From: an uncultured Macellibacteroides sp.
Lineage (GTDB): Bacteria; Bacteroidota; Bacteroidia; Bacteroidales; Tannerellaceae
Length of the DNA stretch: 64,000 bases
Direction: 5' to 3'
NCBI RefSeq assembly: GCF_963667135.1
Contig: NZ_OY762974.1
Coordinates: 1,426,001-1,490,000, forward strand
The stretch's first letter is position 1. Every line of letters begins with the position of its first letter. This document shows, one piece after another, positions 17,902 through 28,271 of the stretch. Both the position numbers and the translations under genes were made by a program. The notes beneath the pieces are model-generated. The model made no database searches, was not told the DNA's origin, and saw only the letters and a program-made list of their open reading frames with translations.

Positions 17902-18657
17902 TTAGTCTCTCAATTTGGCTACAAGGAATTCGCGGTTCAAGCGGGCGATATTGCTTACCGAAATGCTCTTAGGACATTCAAGTTCGCAAGCGCGTGTGTT
18001 GGTACAGTTACCAAAACCCAGTTCGTCCATCTTGGCAACCATTGCTTTAGCACGACGGGCTCCTTCGATCTGTCCCTGTGGAAGCAAAGCCAACTGGCTA
18101 ACCTTCGCAGAAACGAACAACATGGCCGATCCGTTCTTACAAGCTGCAACGCAGGCACCACAACCGATACAAGCAGCAGCATCCATAGCTTCTTCTGCTT
18201 TGTATTGAGGAATAGCAATCGCATTCGCATCTGGAACACCTCCTGTATTAACCGAAACGAAACCTCCCGACTGAATAATCTTATCGAAAGCAGAACGGTC
18301 TACCATCAGGTCGCGGATTACCGGGAAACCGGCAGAACGCCACGGTTCGATCGTAATTACGTCGCCATCATTGAAACGACGCATGTGCAACTGACAAGTA
18401 GTTACCGCACTGTCGGGTCCATGAGGATGTCCGTTGATGTACAAAGAACACATACCGCAAATACCTTCGCGACAGTCGTGATCGAACACTACAGGTTCTT
18501 TCCCGTTGTTTGTCAATTGTTCGTTCAGGATATCCAGCATTTCAAGGAATGAACTTCCCTGAGAGATTCCCTTCAGCTGATAAGTTTCGAAGACGCCCTT
18601 TTCCTTAGGACTCCTCTGACGCCAAACTTTCAGTGTGATATCAATATTTTTATCCAT
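17902..18657 (-). CDS. frdB: Fumarate reductase/succinate dehydrogenase iron-sulfur subunit
   Basis: 251 residues, cytoplasmic, membrane-associated through the C subunit. It carries electrons between the quinone site and the flavoprotein. The N-terminal ferredoxin domain binds [2Fe-2S] through CREGICGMC and a later Cys. The C-terminal domain has [11 protein letters not shown] ([4Fe-4S]) and [12 protein letters not shown] ([3Fe-4S]/[4Fe-4S] ligands). It is the last gene of frdC-frdA-frdB, 41 bases after frdA. In anaerobic Bacteroidales this complex mostly runs as menaquinol:fumarate reductase in the succinate pathway; direction of catalysis is not visible in sequence. Confidence 0.97.
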   Translation of the reverse strand: MDKNIDITLKVWRQRSPKEKGVFETYQLKGISQGSSFLEMLDILNEQLTNNGKEPVVFDHDCREGICGMCSLYINGHPHGPDSAVTTCQLHMRRFNDGDVITIEPWRSAGFPVIRDLMVDRSAFDKIIQSGGFVSVNTGGVPDANAIAIPQYKAEEAMDAAACIGCGACVAACKNGSAMLFVSAKVSQLALLPQGQIEGARRAKAMVAKMDELGFGNCTNTRACELECPKSISVSNIARLNREFLVAKLRD

Positions 18658-18698
18658 GATTTTAATCTTTACTGTTTAAATTTTCGACTACTTACTTC

Positions 18699-20642
18699 TT
18701 AGCTCTTGTAATTACGCTGCTGACGAACAATAAATTCGTAGTCTAGCTCTTCTTTCAACATCACAGGTGCTTTATCTTCACCCTGATACTGCCAGCAAGA
18801 TACATAGGCGAACTTATCATCGTGGCGAAGTGCTTCGCCTTCTTCAGTCTGGTGCTCCAAACGGAAGTGACCACCACAAGATTCTTCTCTGTCGAGTGCA
18901 TCGTGAGCCATCAATTCACCAATTTCGATAAAGTCGGCCAAACGAAGTGCTTTTTCAAGTTCCACATTCAGGTCGTTACCTGATCCCGGGATATAAAGAT
19001 TAGTCCAGAATTCTTTTTTCAAATCACTAAGCTTGCTGATAGCAGTCTTAAGACCTTCGGCATCACGACCCATACCTACGAAATCCCACATAATGTGACC
19101 CAATTCCTTGTGTAGATTGTCGGTAGAACGTTTTCCCTTAATGTTCATCAATTTAGCGATACGGTCGTTGATTCCCTTTTCTGCTTCCTTAAATTCGGGC
19201 AGGTCGGTACTGAAACGCGGAACGCGGATCTGATCTGCCAGGTAATTCTGAATCGTATAAGGCAATACGAAATAACCGTCTGCCAAACCTTGCATCAACG
19301 CTGAAGCACCAAGACGGTTAGCTCCGTGATCGGAGAAGTTAGCTTCACCAATTGCGAAAAGACCAGGGATGGAAGTCATCAATTCATAGTCAACCCAGAT
19401 ACCACCCATTGTATAGTGAATAGCAGGGTAAATCATCATCGGAGTCTGATAAGGATTGTCGTCTACAATCTTTTCGTACATCTGGAAAAGGTTACCGTAT
19501 TTTGCTTCAACCACGTTCTTTCCAAGGCGTTGGATAGCTTCAGAAAAATCAAGATAAACAGCAAGACCCGTATTACCTACACCATAACCTGCATCGCAAC
19601 GTTCTTTGGCAGCACGTGAAGCCACGTCGCGGGGAACAAGGTTACCGAAAGCAGGATAGCGTCTTTCCAAATAGTAGTCGCGATCTTCTTCTTTGATATC
19701 AGTCGCTTTAAGTTTACCGGCGCGGATTGCTTCGGCATCCTTTATATTTTTTGGAACCCAAATACGTCCGTCGTTACGTAAAGACTCGGACATCAGGGTT
19801 AATTTAGACTGGAATTCGCCATGAACAGGAATACAGGTAGGGTGAATCTGTGCCATACAAGGATTGGCAAAATAAGCACCCTTTCTATAACATTGCATTG
19901 CTGCAGAACCATTTGAAGTCATGGCGTTGGTAGAAAGGAAAAACGTGTTACCGTAACCACCTGAAGCAATAACAACAGCGTGAGCAGAATAACGTTCGAT
20001 CTTACCTGTAACAAGGTCGCGGGCGATAATACCACGGGCACGTCCGTCGATAGTAACCACATCAAGCATTTCGTGACGGGTAAACAATTTAACGGCACCC
20101 TTTCCAACCTGACGGCTTAATGCAGAGTAAGCACCCAGCAACAACTGCTGTCCGGTCTGGCCGCGGGCATAAAACGTACGGGAAACCTGAGCACCACCGA
20201 ATGAACGGTTGTCGAGCAAGCCACCGTATTCGCGTGCAAAAGGTACACCCTGAGCAACGCACTGGTCGATGATTGAATTTGACACTTCAGCCAAACGGTA
20301 AACGTTTGCCTCACGTGCACGGTAGTCACCTCCCTTAATCGTATCGTAGAATAAACGGTAAACAGAGTCGCCGTCGTTCTGGTAATTCTTTGCAGCATTA
20401 ATACCTCCCTGGGCAGCGATAGAGTGCGCGCGGCGGGGAGAGTCCTGAATACAGAAATTCAGTACATTGAAACCAAGCTCACCTAAAGATGCGGCTGCAG
20501 AAGCACCGGCAAGACCGGTACCAATAACAATAATATCCAGACGACGCTTGTTGGCCGGATTCACCAGCTTCTGATGATTTTTATAATTACTCCACTTCTC
20601 AGCCAATGGCCCCTGAGGGATTTTTGATTCTATTTTAGTCAT
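18699..20642 (-). CDS. frdA: Fumarate reductase/succinate dehydrogenase flavoprotein subunit
   Basis: 647 residues. Catalytic subunit that interconverts fumarate and succinate with covalent FAD. Visible motifs are the Rossmann segment [20 protein letters not shown], the FAD-attachment region [14 protein letters not shown] with the His used for covalent linkage, [15 protein letters not shown] of the substrate domain, and [20 protein letters not shown] near the active site. Length and order match the B-type (epsilon-proteobacterial/Bacteroidetes) enzymes. It lies between the cytochrome b and iron-sulfur genes with 37- and 41-base gaps, so a single transcript is likely. Confidence 0.97.
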   Translation of the reverse strand: MTKIESKIPQGPLAEKWSNYKNHQKLVNPANKRRLDIIVIGTGLAGASAAASLGELGFNVLNFCIQDSPRRAHSIAAQGGINAAKNYQNDGDSVYRLFYDTIKGGDYRAREANVYRLAEVSNSIIDQCVAQGVPFAREYGGLLDNRSFGGAQVSRTFYARGQTGQQLLLGAYSALSRQVGKGAVKLFTRHEMLDVVTIDGRARGIIARDLVTGKIERYSAHAVVIASGGYGNTFFLSTNAMTSNGSAAMQCYRKGAYFANPCMAQIHPTCIPVHGEFQSKLTLMSESLRNDGRIWVPKNIKDAEAIRAGKLKATDIKEEDRDYYLERRYPAFGNLVPRDVASRAAKERCDAGYGVGNTGLAVYLDFSEAIQRLGKNVVEAKYGNLFQMYEKIVDDNPYQTPMMIYPAIHYTMGGIWVDYELMTSIPGLFAIGEANFSDHGANRLGASALMQGLADGYFVLPYTIQNYLADQIRVPRFSTDLPEFKEAEKGINDRIAKLMNIKGKRSTDNLHKELGHIMWDFVGMGRDAEGLKTAISKLSDLKKEFWTNLYIPGSGNDLNVELEKALRLADFIEIGELMAHDALDREESCGGHFRLEHQTEEGEALRHDDKFAYVSCWQYQGEDKAPVMLKEELDYEFIVRQQRNYKS

Positions 20643-20679
20643 AATTCTTATTCTTTTAAGTTGTCAGACATTTATGATA

Positions 20680-21348
20680 TTAAGCTGCACAGCAGGCACC
20701 GAAAGGGCCAAAAAAGAAGTAAACAGCTACAATTGAGAAGCCCAAAGCAAGGATTGTTGCATAAATGATGCCAATGCACTTCAAACGTCCGTACCATTTT
20801 TTGTTGTTAGTTCCCAAAGTCTGCAAAGCACTCCAGAAACCATGAGTAAGGTGAAACCACAAAGCCCAGATCCATACAAGATAGATAGCTACTACCACTG
20901 GATTCTTGAATACAGTAACGACCAGATCAGAACCCAACATAGACTCTTCACCTTGCCACTCCAGCAATTGCATTTTTGCCCAAAAGTGAGTAAGGTGGAA
21001 ACACAAAACACCCAGAACGATGATTCCCAAAACAAACATGTTCTTGGAAGCCCAGTTAACTTGCGTTTTGCTTGAAGTCGCATACTTGTCGTTTCCTCTG
21101 GCCTTCTGGTTCTGCAAGGTTAACATTCCTGCATAAATGATGTGAACAATGAAGCCCGCTGCAAGTACCGGAACCATAAGCTGAATAATGGGGTTGGTTC
21201 CCATAAATTCACAAACGGCATCATAACCTTCAAGCGAGAAAACCGCCACTAAGTTCATCACCATGTGTACTGTTAAAAATACGATCAGAAAAAGCCCTGA
21301 GATACTCATAATCAGCTTTTTTCCGATAGAAGAATTAAGTAACCACAT
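20680..21348 (-). CDS. frdC: Fumarate reductase/succinate dehydrogenase cytochrome b subunit
   Basis: 222 residues, an integral membrane protein with five predicted helices (for example LIMSISGLFLIVFLTVHMVM and ILGVLCFHLTHFWA). It carries the His residues expected to ligate two hemes b (HMVMNL, HIIYAG, HLTHF, HLTHGF). It anchors FrdA and FrdB and oxidizes or reduces menaquinone. This matches the single-anchor diheme type of Wolinella and Bacteroides enzymes. First gene of the operon, with a consensus promoter about 70 bases upstream. Confidence 0.95.
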   Translation of the reverse strand: MWLLNSSIGKKLIMSISGLFLIVFLTVHMVMNLVAVFSLEGYDAVCEFMGTNPIIQLMVPVLAAGFIVHIIYAGMLTLQNQKARGNDKYATSSKTQVNWASKNMFVLGIIVLGVLCFHLTHFWAKMQLLEWQGEESMLGSDLVVTVFKNPVVVAIYLVWIWALWFHLTHGFWSALQTLGTNNKKWYGRLKCIGIIYATILALGFSIVAVYFFFGPFGACCAA

Positions 21349-21415
21349 AAGATAATAATTTAAGTTATTTAATTATATTTAGAAATTTCATCCCAATGCT
21401 GTTGAAAAAGTCTGG

Positions 21416-21447
21416 CAAAGGTATGCTAAATCCCCTTATCACGCAAA
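21416..21447 (-). promoter_or_regulatory. Promoter of the frdCAB operon
   Basis: On the minus strand TACCTTTG (21423-21416) matches TAnnTTTG. TTTG (21447-21444) precedes it with a 20-base spacer, one base longer than the consensus. Transcription would start near 21410, about 60 bases before the frdC ATG at 21348. Confidence 0.6.
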
Positions 21448-21528
21448 CGATTAAAGAAATATTTCGCCAATAGTGGGAGGCTTTCATAAACAAACAAACA
21501 CTCCCTTTTTACTGGTCAAAAAAAAGCG

Positions 21529-21536
21529 TATATTTG
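21529..21536 (+). promoter_or_regulatory. -7 element of the pyridoxamine-oxidase-fold gene
   Basis: TATATTTG matches TAnnTTTG, with TTTT in place of TTTG 19 bases upstream (21506-21509). The transcript would begin near 21543, which rules out the upstream ATG at 21473 as start and supports the ATG at 21563. Confidence 0.5.
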
Positions 21537-21562
21537 TATGCATAAAAGTAACACAAATCTTA

Positions 21563-22036
21563 ATGAAAACTTTGATAGTAACAGAAAAAGAGCAGATAGA
21601 GGATATTATTGCCAAATGTACGATCTGCTATGTAGGAATGGCTGATACAGACGGTACTCCTTATGTGATTCCCATGAACTTCGGATACAAAGAGGGAGTG
21701 GTGTATCTGCATTCCGCACAGGAAGGAAGAAGCATCGACATCCTTAGCCGTAATCCTAAAATTTGTGTAACTTTCAGCACTGACCACGCCCTTGTGTTTC
21801 AGCATCCGCAGGTAGCCTGCAGTTACAGGATGAGATCTAAAAGTGTTATTGGCTGGGGTAAGGTTGCCTACGAGGAGGATTTCTCCAAAAAAATTGAAGC
21901 ACTGGACATAATTATGCATCAATACATTAAGAAAGATTTTAATTATTCCGACCCTGCCGTGAAAAATGTAAAGATCTGGAAAGTGGCTTTAGAGGAGGTT
22001 ACTTGCAAAGTATTCGGCGAACCACATAAGAAGTAG
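21563..22036 (+). CDS. Pyridoxamine 5'-phosphate oxidase-fold (FMN-binding split barrel) protein
   Basis: 157 residues, cytoplasmic. The sequence EKEQIEDIIAKCTICYVGMA, TPYVIPMNFGYKEGVVYLHS and GRSIDILSRNPKICVTFSTD is typical of the NimA/pyridoxamine-oxidase-like flavin-binding family found widely in Bacteroidetes. Members bind FMN or heme, and some are nitroreductases (nim), but function cannot be assigned to this one. The frame is open from an ATG at 21473; I choose 21563 because a promoter -7 element lies at 21529-21536 and because the protein family begins near this Met. It is a single-gene unit, divergent from frdCAB. Confidence 0.85.
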   Translation: MKTLIVTEKEQIEDIIAKCTICYVGMADTDGTPYVIPMNFGYKEGVVYLHSAQEGRSIDILSRNPKICVTFSTDHALVFQHPQVACSYRMRSKSVIGWGKVAYEEDFSKKIEALDIIMHQYIKKDFNYSDPAVKNVKIWKVALEEVTCKVFGEPHKK

Positions 22037-22103
22037 GCTTCGTAATTGTCGGTATTTCAATCTTTATTACTATTTTTGCACCAAAATATGAATCGTTTAT
22101 CTC

Positions 22104-23003
22104 ATGGGCTTGCAGAAGCATAGTACAATACTGGCTGAGACAGTTGAACAACTTTCGGACGAGGCATCGTATAAACAACTGTTTCATGCGTATCGCGACG
22201 AGGAAGCCCTCCCTTCCGGCGAGGTATTGAAAGAGATCGTGGATCTGTGCAGATCCATTCTTTTTCCGGGTTATTATGGAAACGCCCGGGTCAGCAAACA
22301 GACAATCCGTTTTCAAACCGGCGTAAATGTGGAGACATTGCATGCAATGCTGTCGCACCAGATTTATGCAGGGCTTTGCTTTGCTGATACCGAATGTGTT
22401 TCCTGTCCGGAAGAAAAGATCAGCGAACATGCGAAAACTCTTTCTGAGGCTTTTATTGCATCGCTTCCCGAATTACGGACTTTGCTTGCAACCGATGCCG
22501 AGGCAACATTTAACAGTGATCCCGCCGCCCAGAACGTGGGTGAGATTATTTTCTGTTATCCTGGTTTCCGGGCTATCGTTGGTTACAGAATTGCCCACCA
22601 GCTTTATAATCTGGGGGTTCCTTATATTCCAAGAATGATTACTGAAATGGCTCATAGCGAAACGGGTATAGATATTCACCCGGGTGCTACCATCGGTCAT
22701 TCTTTTTCTATCGACCATGGCACTGGCACTGTAATAGGTGAAACCAGCGTTATCGGAAATAATGTGCGTATCTTCCAGGGTGTAAGTCTTGCCGGCGAAA
22801 AATTACCTCCCGACGAAAACGGACAGACCGTTCGGGGTATTGCCCGTCACCCCATACTGGAAGACGAAGTTACGGTCTACTCTAATTCTACGCTGATGGG
22901 GCGCATACTCATTGGCAAAGGGGCTACAATCTGCGGAAACGTTTGGATTGCTGAAGATGTTCCGGCAGGAGCAGTTATCACACAAAATAAAGCATTTAGA
23001 TAA
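22104..23003 (+). CDS. cysE: Serine O-acetyltransferase
   Basis: 299 residues. It transfers acetyl from acetyl-CoA to L-serine, the first step of cysteine synthesis. An N-terminal helical domain (~1-140) is followed by the left-handed beta-helix of hexapeptide repeats: GIDIHPGATIGHSFSIDHGT, GTVIGETSVIGNNVRIFQGV, TVYSNSTLMGRILIGKGATI. The catalytic His and Asp lie in the IDHGTG segment. At 299 residues it resembles the longer EpsC/SrpH-type enzymes common in Bacteroidetes. TATTTTTG at 22071-22078 is a -7-like element. The next gene follows after 14 bases. Confidence 0.93.
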   Translation: MGLQKHSTILAETVEQLSDEASYKQLFHAYRDEEALPSGEVLKEIVDLCRSILFPGYYGNARVSKQTIRFQTGVNVETLHAMLSHQIYAGLCFADTECVSCPEEKISEHAKTLSEAFIASLPELRTLLATDAEATFNSDPAAQNVGEIIFCYPGFRAIVGYRIAHQLYNLGVPYIPRMITEMAHSETGIDIHPGATIGHSFSIDHGTGTVIGETSVIGNNVRIFQGVSLAGEKLPPDENGQTVRGIARHPILEDEVTVYSNSTLMGRILIGKGATICGNVWIAEDVPAGAVITQNKAFR

Positions 23004-23017
23004 TATATTAAAAACAA

Positions 23018-24814
23018 ATGAATAACGAGACGTTTGAAATGGTGGCTAAAACCCTCTATGGTTTAGAGGAAGTATTAGCCAGTGAGTTAATTTCATTGGG
23101 AGCCAATGAGGTGCAGATCGGTCGCCGCATGGTTTCTTTCGAAGGTAACATGGAGTTGCTGTACAAGGCAAACTTTTACTGTCGCGCTGCCCTCCGGATT
23201 CTGAGACCCATTTATCACTTCAAAGCCAAAGATGCCGACACTGTTTACAAGGAAGTAATGAAGGTGGAATGGGATAAGTATCTGACATTGGATAAGACTT
23301 TCGCCATTGACTCGGTAATTTATTCCGAAGATTTTAATCATTCCAAGTTTGTGGCTTACCGCACAAAGGATGCAATCGTAGATTACTTTATGGAGAAATA
23401 CGAGAAACGTCCGTCCGTACGAGTAAATAACCCGGACTTGTATATCAATATTCATATCTCGCATAACGATTGTACCCTGTCGATCGACAGTTCGGGCGAG
23501 AGTTTGCATAAACGTGGATACCGCGTCGACCAGATTGAAGCTCCGCTGAACGAGGTGCTGGCTGCCGGACTGATTATGAAGACCGGCTGGAAGGGCGAGT
23601 CAAACTTCATTGATCCGATGTGTGGTTCGGGAACATTGCTTATCGAGGCTGCCATGATCGCGCTTAACATTGCTCCGGGCGTTCACCGCAAGGGTTTTGC
23701 TTTCGAAAAGTGGGTGGACTTTGACCAGGAATTGTTTGACCGTATCTACAACGACGAGTCGAACGAAAAGGAATTTACATTCAAATGTTATGGTTCGGAT
23801 GTTAGTCCGGATGCCATCGAAATTGCCCGTAAGAATGTACGCAGCGCTGGTCTTTCTAAATACATTGACTTGCAGGTATTGCCTTTCCAGCAATTCCAGG
23901 AACCTCCCAAGCCGGGAATCATGGTTACCAACCCTCCTTACGGCGAGCGTATTTCATCGCGAGACCTAATGGGACTGTATACAATGATTGGCGAACGCAT
24001 GAAACACGTATTTTCCGGTTATAAGGTATGGATTCTGAGTTACAAAGACGAGTGCTTTGAAAAGATTGGCTTACGTCCAAGCGAAAAGATGAAAGTGATC
24101 AACGGATCGCTGGAATGTGAATTCCGTTGCTACGATATTTTTGAAGGAAAGAATAAAGATTATAAGAAGGCGCTTGCCGAAGGTGAGGAATCGTCGGAAG
24201 AGAGACCTGCCCGTTCTTACAGCAGCGAACGTCCGGAAAGACAGGAACGTTCAACTAGCGGAGAAAGATCAGCCAGACCTGAACGCTCTTTTGGTGGTGA
24301 AAGATCTGCAAGACCTGAACGTTCTTTTGGTGGAGAAAGAGCTCCGCGCAAGGAGTTTACTCCAGGCGGTGATCGTCCGGAACGCAAAAACTTCAGAACC
24401 GATCGTCCGGATCGTCCGGACAGACGATTTGCTGCAGCTCATAGCGAAAGCGAAGCGGAAAAAGCTTCCTTCGCACCAGGCAAACGTTTCTTTGGCGAAG
24501 AGAGGAACGATGGACGTCCGGCTCGTACGCCGTTTGGTGGCGACGCTGCAAAACGCTCCGACAGTAAACCGGCAGATCGCCCGGTAAAGTCAAGTTTTTC
24601 GCCCGGGGGACCAGGGAAAAAGAAATTTGTTTCCGATCGTCCTACCAAAATGAAATACAAAGAAGACGACCGCTTTGGAGGCAAGAATTTCAAAGACAAA
24701 GGAAAATCGTTTAAGGATAAAAAAGGGGGAAAGGATTTTCGGGATACACGCATAGACAAGAAGAGTTTCGGAGATCTTCCAATTAAAAAGATTAAGGACG
24801 ATAATGATTTATAG
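23018..24814 (+). CDS. THUMP-domain class I SAM-dependent RNA methyltransferase with a long basic disordered tail
   Basis: 598 residues. The first ~380 match the RlmL/YcbY N-half family (COG0116), which methylates guanine N2 in 23S rRNA. A THUMP-type RNA-binding domain (residues ~50-165) precedes the methyltransferase with FIDPMCGSGTLLIEAAMIAL (SAM-binding motif I) and MVTNPPYGERISSRDLMGLY (catalytic NPPY). The last ~210 residues are low-complexity and rich in Arg, Glu, Pro, Ser, Gly and Lys, with near repeats of SARPERSFGGER at ~420-450. Such tails are seen in RNA-binding proteins and may hold the enzyme on RNA or ribosomes. The stop overlaps the following peptidase gene by 11 bases if that gene uses its first ATG. 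Confidence 0.92.
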   Translation: MNNETFEMVAKTLYGLEEVLASELISLGANEVQIGRRMVSFEGNMELLYKANFYCRAALRILRPIYHFKAKDADTVYKEVMKVEWDKYLTLDKTFAIDSVIYSEDFNHSKFVAYRTKDAIVDYFMEKYEKRPSVRVNNPDLYINIHISHNDCTLSIDSSGESLHKRGYRVDQIEAPLNEVLAAGLIMKTGWKGESNFIDPMCGSGTLLIEAAMIALNIAPGVHRKGFAFEKWVDFDQELFDRIYNDESNEKEFTFKCYGSDVSPDAIEIARKNVRSAGLSKYIDLQVLPFQQFQEPPKPGIMVTNPPYGERISSRDLMGLYTMIGERMKHVFSGYKVWILSYKDECFEKIGLRPSEKMKVINGSLECEFRCYDIFEGKNKDYKKALAEGEESSEERPARSYSSERPERQERSTSGERSARPERSFGGERSARPERSFGGERAPRKEFTPGGDRPERKNFRTDRPDRPDRRFAAAHSESEAEKASFAPGKRFFGEERNDGRPARTPFGGDAAKRSDSKPADRPVKSSFSPGGPGKKKFVSDRPTKMKYKEDDRFGGKNFKDKGKSFKDKKGGKDFRDTRIDKKSFGDLPIKKIKDDNDL

Positions 24815-26975
24815 TAATTATAAAAGGGGGATGGCTTCCATCCTCCTTTCAATTATATGTTTCTCGCTGCCTATGGCGACACATGCTCAGGATAAACAAT
24901 TTACGCTGGATGATTTGATTCCCGGAGGGAAGACCTACAGCAAGTTTACCCCACGTAACCTAAAGCAATTACAGTGGTGTGGAAGTAGCTATCTGTATGT
25001 TAAGGGCGACAGTGTGATTACAGGCACACCCGGCAAACAAAAAAAAGAAACGGTTCTGTTTACAAAGTCATCGCTTAATGATGCACTGCAAACGGCTGGT
25101 TTTAAAACGGTGTCCGATCTTCCGGCACTTTCTGTTCCTGCCAAAAAGGAACCAATACTTGCTTTCCAGACAAAAAAGAACCTCATTCATTACAACTGGA
25201 AAACCGGAAAGGTTACTGCTTCATGGAATGTGGAGGACAACTGGGAAAACAGGGATTTTTGTCCTGAAAACAACCTGATGGCTTTTACGGTTGGAAACAA
25301 TCTGCAAATTGCCTGCCCGGATAATCAGGTTAAGATTATTACAAACGATTCGGATAAAGTAAATGGGCAGTCTGTTCATCGCAATGAATTTGGCATCAAC
25401 AAAGGTACGTTTTGGTCGCCGAAGGGTACCTATCTGGCTTTTTACCGGATGGACGAACGCATGGTGACAGACTATCCTATCTTAAATATTGAGACCCGTA
25501 CAGCAGAGTCGACCCCCATCAAGTACCCAATGGCCGGAATGAAAAGTCATGAGGTAACGGTAGGTGTATACAACGTAGCTACCGGCCAAACCGTTTTTCT
25601 TCAAACAGGCACCCCTAAAGATAAGTATCTTACCAATCTGGCCTGGAGCCCCGATGAACAAAGCATCTATCTTGCCGAATTGAACAGGGAACAAAATGTT
25701 TGCAACCTGGTTCGTTATAATGCCGCCACAGGAAAAAGAGAAGCGGTTCTGTTTACGGAAGAAAATCCGGCCTATGTAGAACCACAGAATCCGATACTGT
25801 TTCTTCCGGGTAATTCTTCCCGTTTTATCTGGCAAAGCATGCGTGATGGGTTTAATCATCTTTATCTGTATGATATAAACGGCAAGCTTGTTAAGCAGCT
25901 TACAAAAGGGAATTGGGTGGTAACCGATGTGCTTGGTTTCGATTCCAAAGCATCGCATCTGTTTTATATGTCCACCGAAGTTAGTCCGCTGGAGCGTCAT
26001 CTTTATCAGCTGAATCTGACAAATGGTAAAACGACCCGGCTTACAACCGCCGAAGGCACGCATCAGATTAAACTGGCACCCGGAGGCGAAGCATTCATTG
26101 ACCAATATTCCAGTCAGCATAATCCGCGAACAATCAAGGTAACGACTATAAAAGGAGAATCCATCGAATTGCTTGCTGCGGCTAATCCCTGCAAAGAATA
26201 TGCATTTCCTGAAATTGTATTGGGTACAATCAAGGCCGCAGATGGGGTGACCGACCTCTATTACCGCCTCGTTAAACCAGTCAATATGGATGCCTCTAAA
26301 AAGTATCCGGCTGTTGTGTATGTATACGGCGGTCCTCATGCTCAGCTTGTAAACAACACCTGGATGGCCGATGCACGAGGTTGGGATATCTACATGGCAC
26401 AGCAAGGGTATGTAATTTTCACCGTAGATAGCCGGGGTTCAGCAAACCGTGGAGCTGCATTCGAGCAGGTTATTCACCGGAACCTTGGTGTCAACGAAAT
26501 GGCCGACCAAATGAAAGGTGTGGAATTTCTTAAATCGCTTCCGTATGTGGATGGCGACAAGCTGGGGGTACACGGATGGAGTTATGGTGGTTTTATGACT
26601 ACCAACCTGATGCTTACCTACCCCGATGTATTTAAGGTAGGTGTGGCTGGGGGACCGGTGATTGACTGGCAATATTACGAAATTATGTACGGCGAACGGT
26701 ATATGGATACGCCTAAAGAGAATCCGGAAGGCTATAAAAATGCCAACCTAAAACTCAAAGCGGGAAACCTGAAGGGACATCTGTTGCTTATTCACGGCAG
26801 TGTCGATCCTGTAGTCGTATTGCAACACAGCCTCTCTTTTTTAAAGGCATGCGTGGATGCGCGTACGTATCCGGATTACTTTATCTATCCCGGACACGAA
26901 CACAATGTTATTGGAAAGGATCGTCCGCATTTGTCGGAAAAGATTACCCGATACTTTATGGATTATCTTAAATAA
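24804..26975 (+). CDS. Secreted dipeptidyl peptidase IV-type serine peptidase (family S9)
   Basis: 723 residues. A signal peptide ([16 protein letters not shown]) directs it to the periplasm. The N-terminal half is the DPP-IV eight-bladed propeller (for example [20 protein letters not shown] and [20 protein letters not shown]). The C-terminal alpha/beta-hydrolase has the nucleophile Ser in [14 protein letters not shown], Asp in [10 protein letters not shown] and His in YPGHEHNV. It removes X-Pro-type dipeptides, important for peptide-fermenting Bacteroidales. The first ATG (24804) overlaps the methyltransferase gene; the ATG at 24831, next to AAAAGGGGG, is an equally good start. Confidence 0.93.
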   Translation: MIYSNYKRGMASILLSIICFSLPMATHAQDKQFTLDDLIPGGKTYSKFTPRNLKQLQWCGSSYLYVKGDSVITGTPGKQKKETVLFTKSSLNDALQTAGFKTVSDLPALSVPAKKEPILAFQTKKNLIHYNWKTGKVTASWNVEDNWENRDFCPENNLMAFTVGNNLQIACPDNQVKIITNDSDKVNGQSVHRNEFGINKGTFWSPKGTYLAFYRMDERMVTDYPILNIETRTAESTPIKYPMAGMKSHEVTVGVYNVATGQTVFLQTGTPKDKYLTNLAWSPDEQSIYLAELNREQNVCNLVRYNAATGKREAVLFTEENPAYVEPQNPILFLPGNSSRFIWQSMRDGFNHLYLYDINGKLVKQLTKGNWVVTDVLGFDSKASHLFYMSTEVSPLERHLYQLNLTNGKTTRLTTAEGTHQIKLAPGGEAFIDQYSSQHNPRTIKVTTIKGESIELLAAANPCKEYAFPEIVLGTIKAADGVTDLYYRLVKPVNMDASKKYPAVVYVYGGPHAQLVNNTWMADARGWDIYMAQQGYVIFTVDSRGSANRGAAFEQVIHRNLGVNEMADQMKGVEFLKSLPYVDGDKLGVHGWSYGGFMTTNLMLTYPDVFKVGVAGGPVIDWQYYEIMYGERYMDTPKENPEGYKNANLKLKAGNLKGHLLLIHGSVDPVVVLQHSLSFLKACVDARTYPDYFIYPGHEHNVIGKDRPHLSEKITRYFMDYLK

Positions 26976-27000
26976 CAATTTTGAATTAATTAATAGAAAG

Positions 27001-28269
27001 ATGAATATACTACTCGTTGGCTCCGGAGGACGTGAGCATGCACTGGCCTGGAAGATAAGCCAGAGTCCTAAAGTGGACAAGTTATTTATTGCTCCCGGAA
27101 ATGCCGGAACAGCAACTGTTGGCATCAACGTGCCCATGAGTGCGACGGATTTCCCTAAAATTAAAGAATTTGTACTTGCAAACCAGGTAGCCATGGTAGT
27201 AGTGGGTCCCGAAGATCCGTTGGTAAAAGGGATTTACGACTATTTCAAAAACGATGCAGAACTTGCGTCTGTTCCGGTAATCGGACCAAGTAAAGTGGGT
27301 GCGCAGCTCGAAGGAAGCAAGGATTTTGCCAAAGCATTCATGATGCGTCATCATATTCCCACAGCTCGTTATAAGAGTATTTGTGCCGAAAATCTGGAAG
27401 AGGGTTATTCTTTTCTGGAATCCCTGCAGGCTCCGTATGTACTAAAAGCCGACGGACTGGCCGCAGGTAAAGGCGTACTTATTATTTCCGACCTGGATAC
27501 GGCTAAAAAGGAACTTAAGGATATGCTGGCTGGTATGTTTGGCGATGCAAGCAAGACCGTAGTTATCGAAGAATTCCTTTCGGGTATTGAATGTTCCGTA
27601 TTTGTAATGAGCGACGGTAATTCATATAAGATTCTTCCTGAAGCCAAAGATTACAAACGAATCGGAGAAGGCGACACCGGACTAAACACCGGTGGTATGG
27701 GTGCTGTTTCGCCTGTTCCTTTTGCCGATGAAGTGTTTATGCAAAAGGTAGAAGAACGAATCATAATCCCAACGGTTAAGGGTTTGAAATCGGAAGGAAT
27801 CGAATACAAAGGATTCATCTTCATCGGACTGATTAAGGTTGACAACGAACCGGTGGTTATCGAGTACAACTGCCGCATGGGCGACCCGGAGACCGAGGTT
27901 GTGATGTTACGTATCAAATCGGATCTGGTTGACTTGCTTGAGGGGGTTGCCGAAGGAAACCTAAACGAACGTGTGATGGAAAAAGATCCGCGTGCCGCTG
28001 TAACGGTTATGCTGGTATCCGGCGGTTATCCCGGCGATTACGAAAAAGGAAAAGCAATAACCGGACTCGACAAAGCAACGGGAAGCATTGTATTCCATGC
28101 CGGTACAAAAGAAGAAAACGGACAGGTGGTTTCGAACGGTGGTCGTGTAATTGCAGTAAGTTCTTATGGAAAAGATAAGGAGGAAGCTCTTGCTCAATCG
28201 TTTGCCGGTGCGAATGCCATATCTTTTGATAAAAAATATTTCCGTAGCGATATCGGATTTGACCTATAA
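27001..28269 (+). CDS. purD: Phosphoribosylamine-glycine ligase (GAR synthetase)
   Basis: 422 residues, cytoplasmic. ATP-dependent joining of glycine to 5-phosphoribosylamine, step two of purine synthesis. The start [20 protein letters not shown] is the family signature. The ATP-grasp region shows [16 protein letters not shown] and [15 protein letters not shown], and the metal site lies in [15 protein letters not shown]. The frame is open further upstream (to 26857), but that part overlaps the peptidase gene and lacks similarity; the ATG at 27001 is preceded by AGAAAG and gives the normal length. Confidence 0.97.
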   Translation: MNILLVGSGGREHALAWKISQSPKVDKLFIAPGNAGTATVGINVPMSATDFPKIKEFVLANQVAMVVVGPEDPLVKGIYDYFKNDAELASVPVIGPSKVGAQLEGSKDFAKAFMMRHHIPTARYKSICAENLEEGYSFLESLQAPYVLKADGLAAGKGVLIISDLDTAKKELKDMLAGMFGDASKTVVIEEFLSGIECSVFVMSDGNSYKILPEAKDYKRIGEGDTGLNTGGMGAVSPVPFADEVFMQKVEERIIIPTVKGLKSEGIEYKGFIFIGLIKVDNEPVVIEYNCRMGDPETEVVMLRIKSDLVDLLEGVAEGNLNERVMEKDPRAAVTVMLVSGGYPGDYEKGKAITGLDKATGSIVFHAGTKEENGQVVSNGGRVIAVSSYGKDKEEALAQSFAGANAISFDKKYFRSDIGFDL

Positions 28270-28271
28270 TA

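Noticed and set aside
24270-24420. Short repeated units that could be mistaken for a CRISPR-like or tandem repeat array
   Set aside because: They are in-frame coding repeats (ARPERSFGGER) of the methyltransferase tail, with no spacer pattern.
25482-26405. Minus-strand open frame of 307 codons
   Set aside because: Antisense to the DPP-IV gene, which has a full catalytic triad and signal peptide; the antisense product has no domain.
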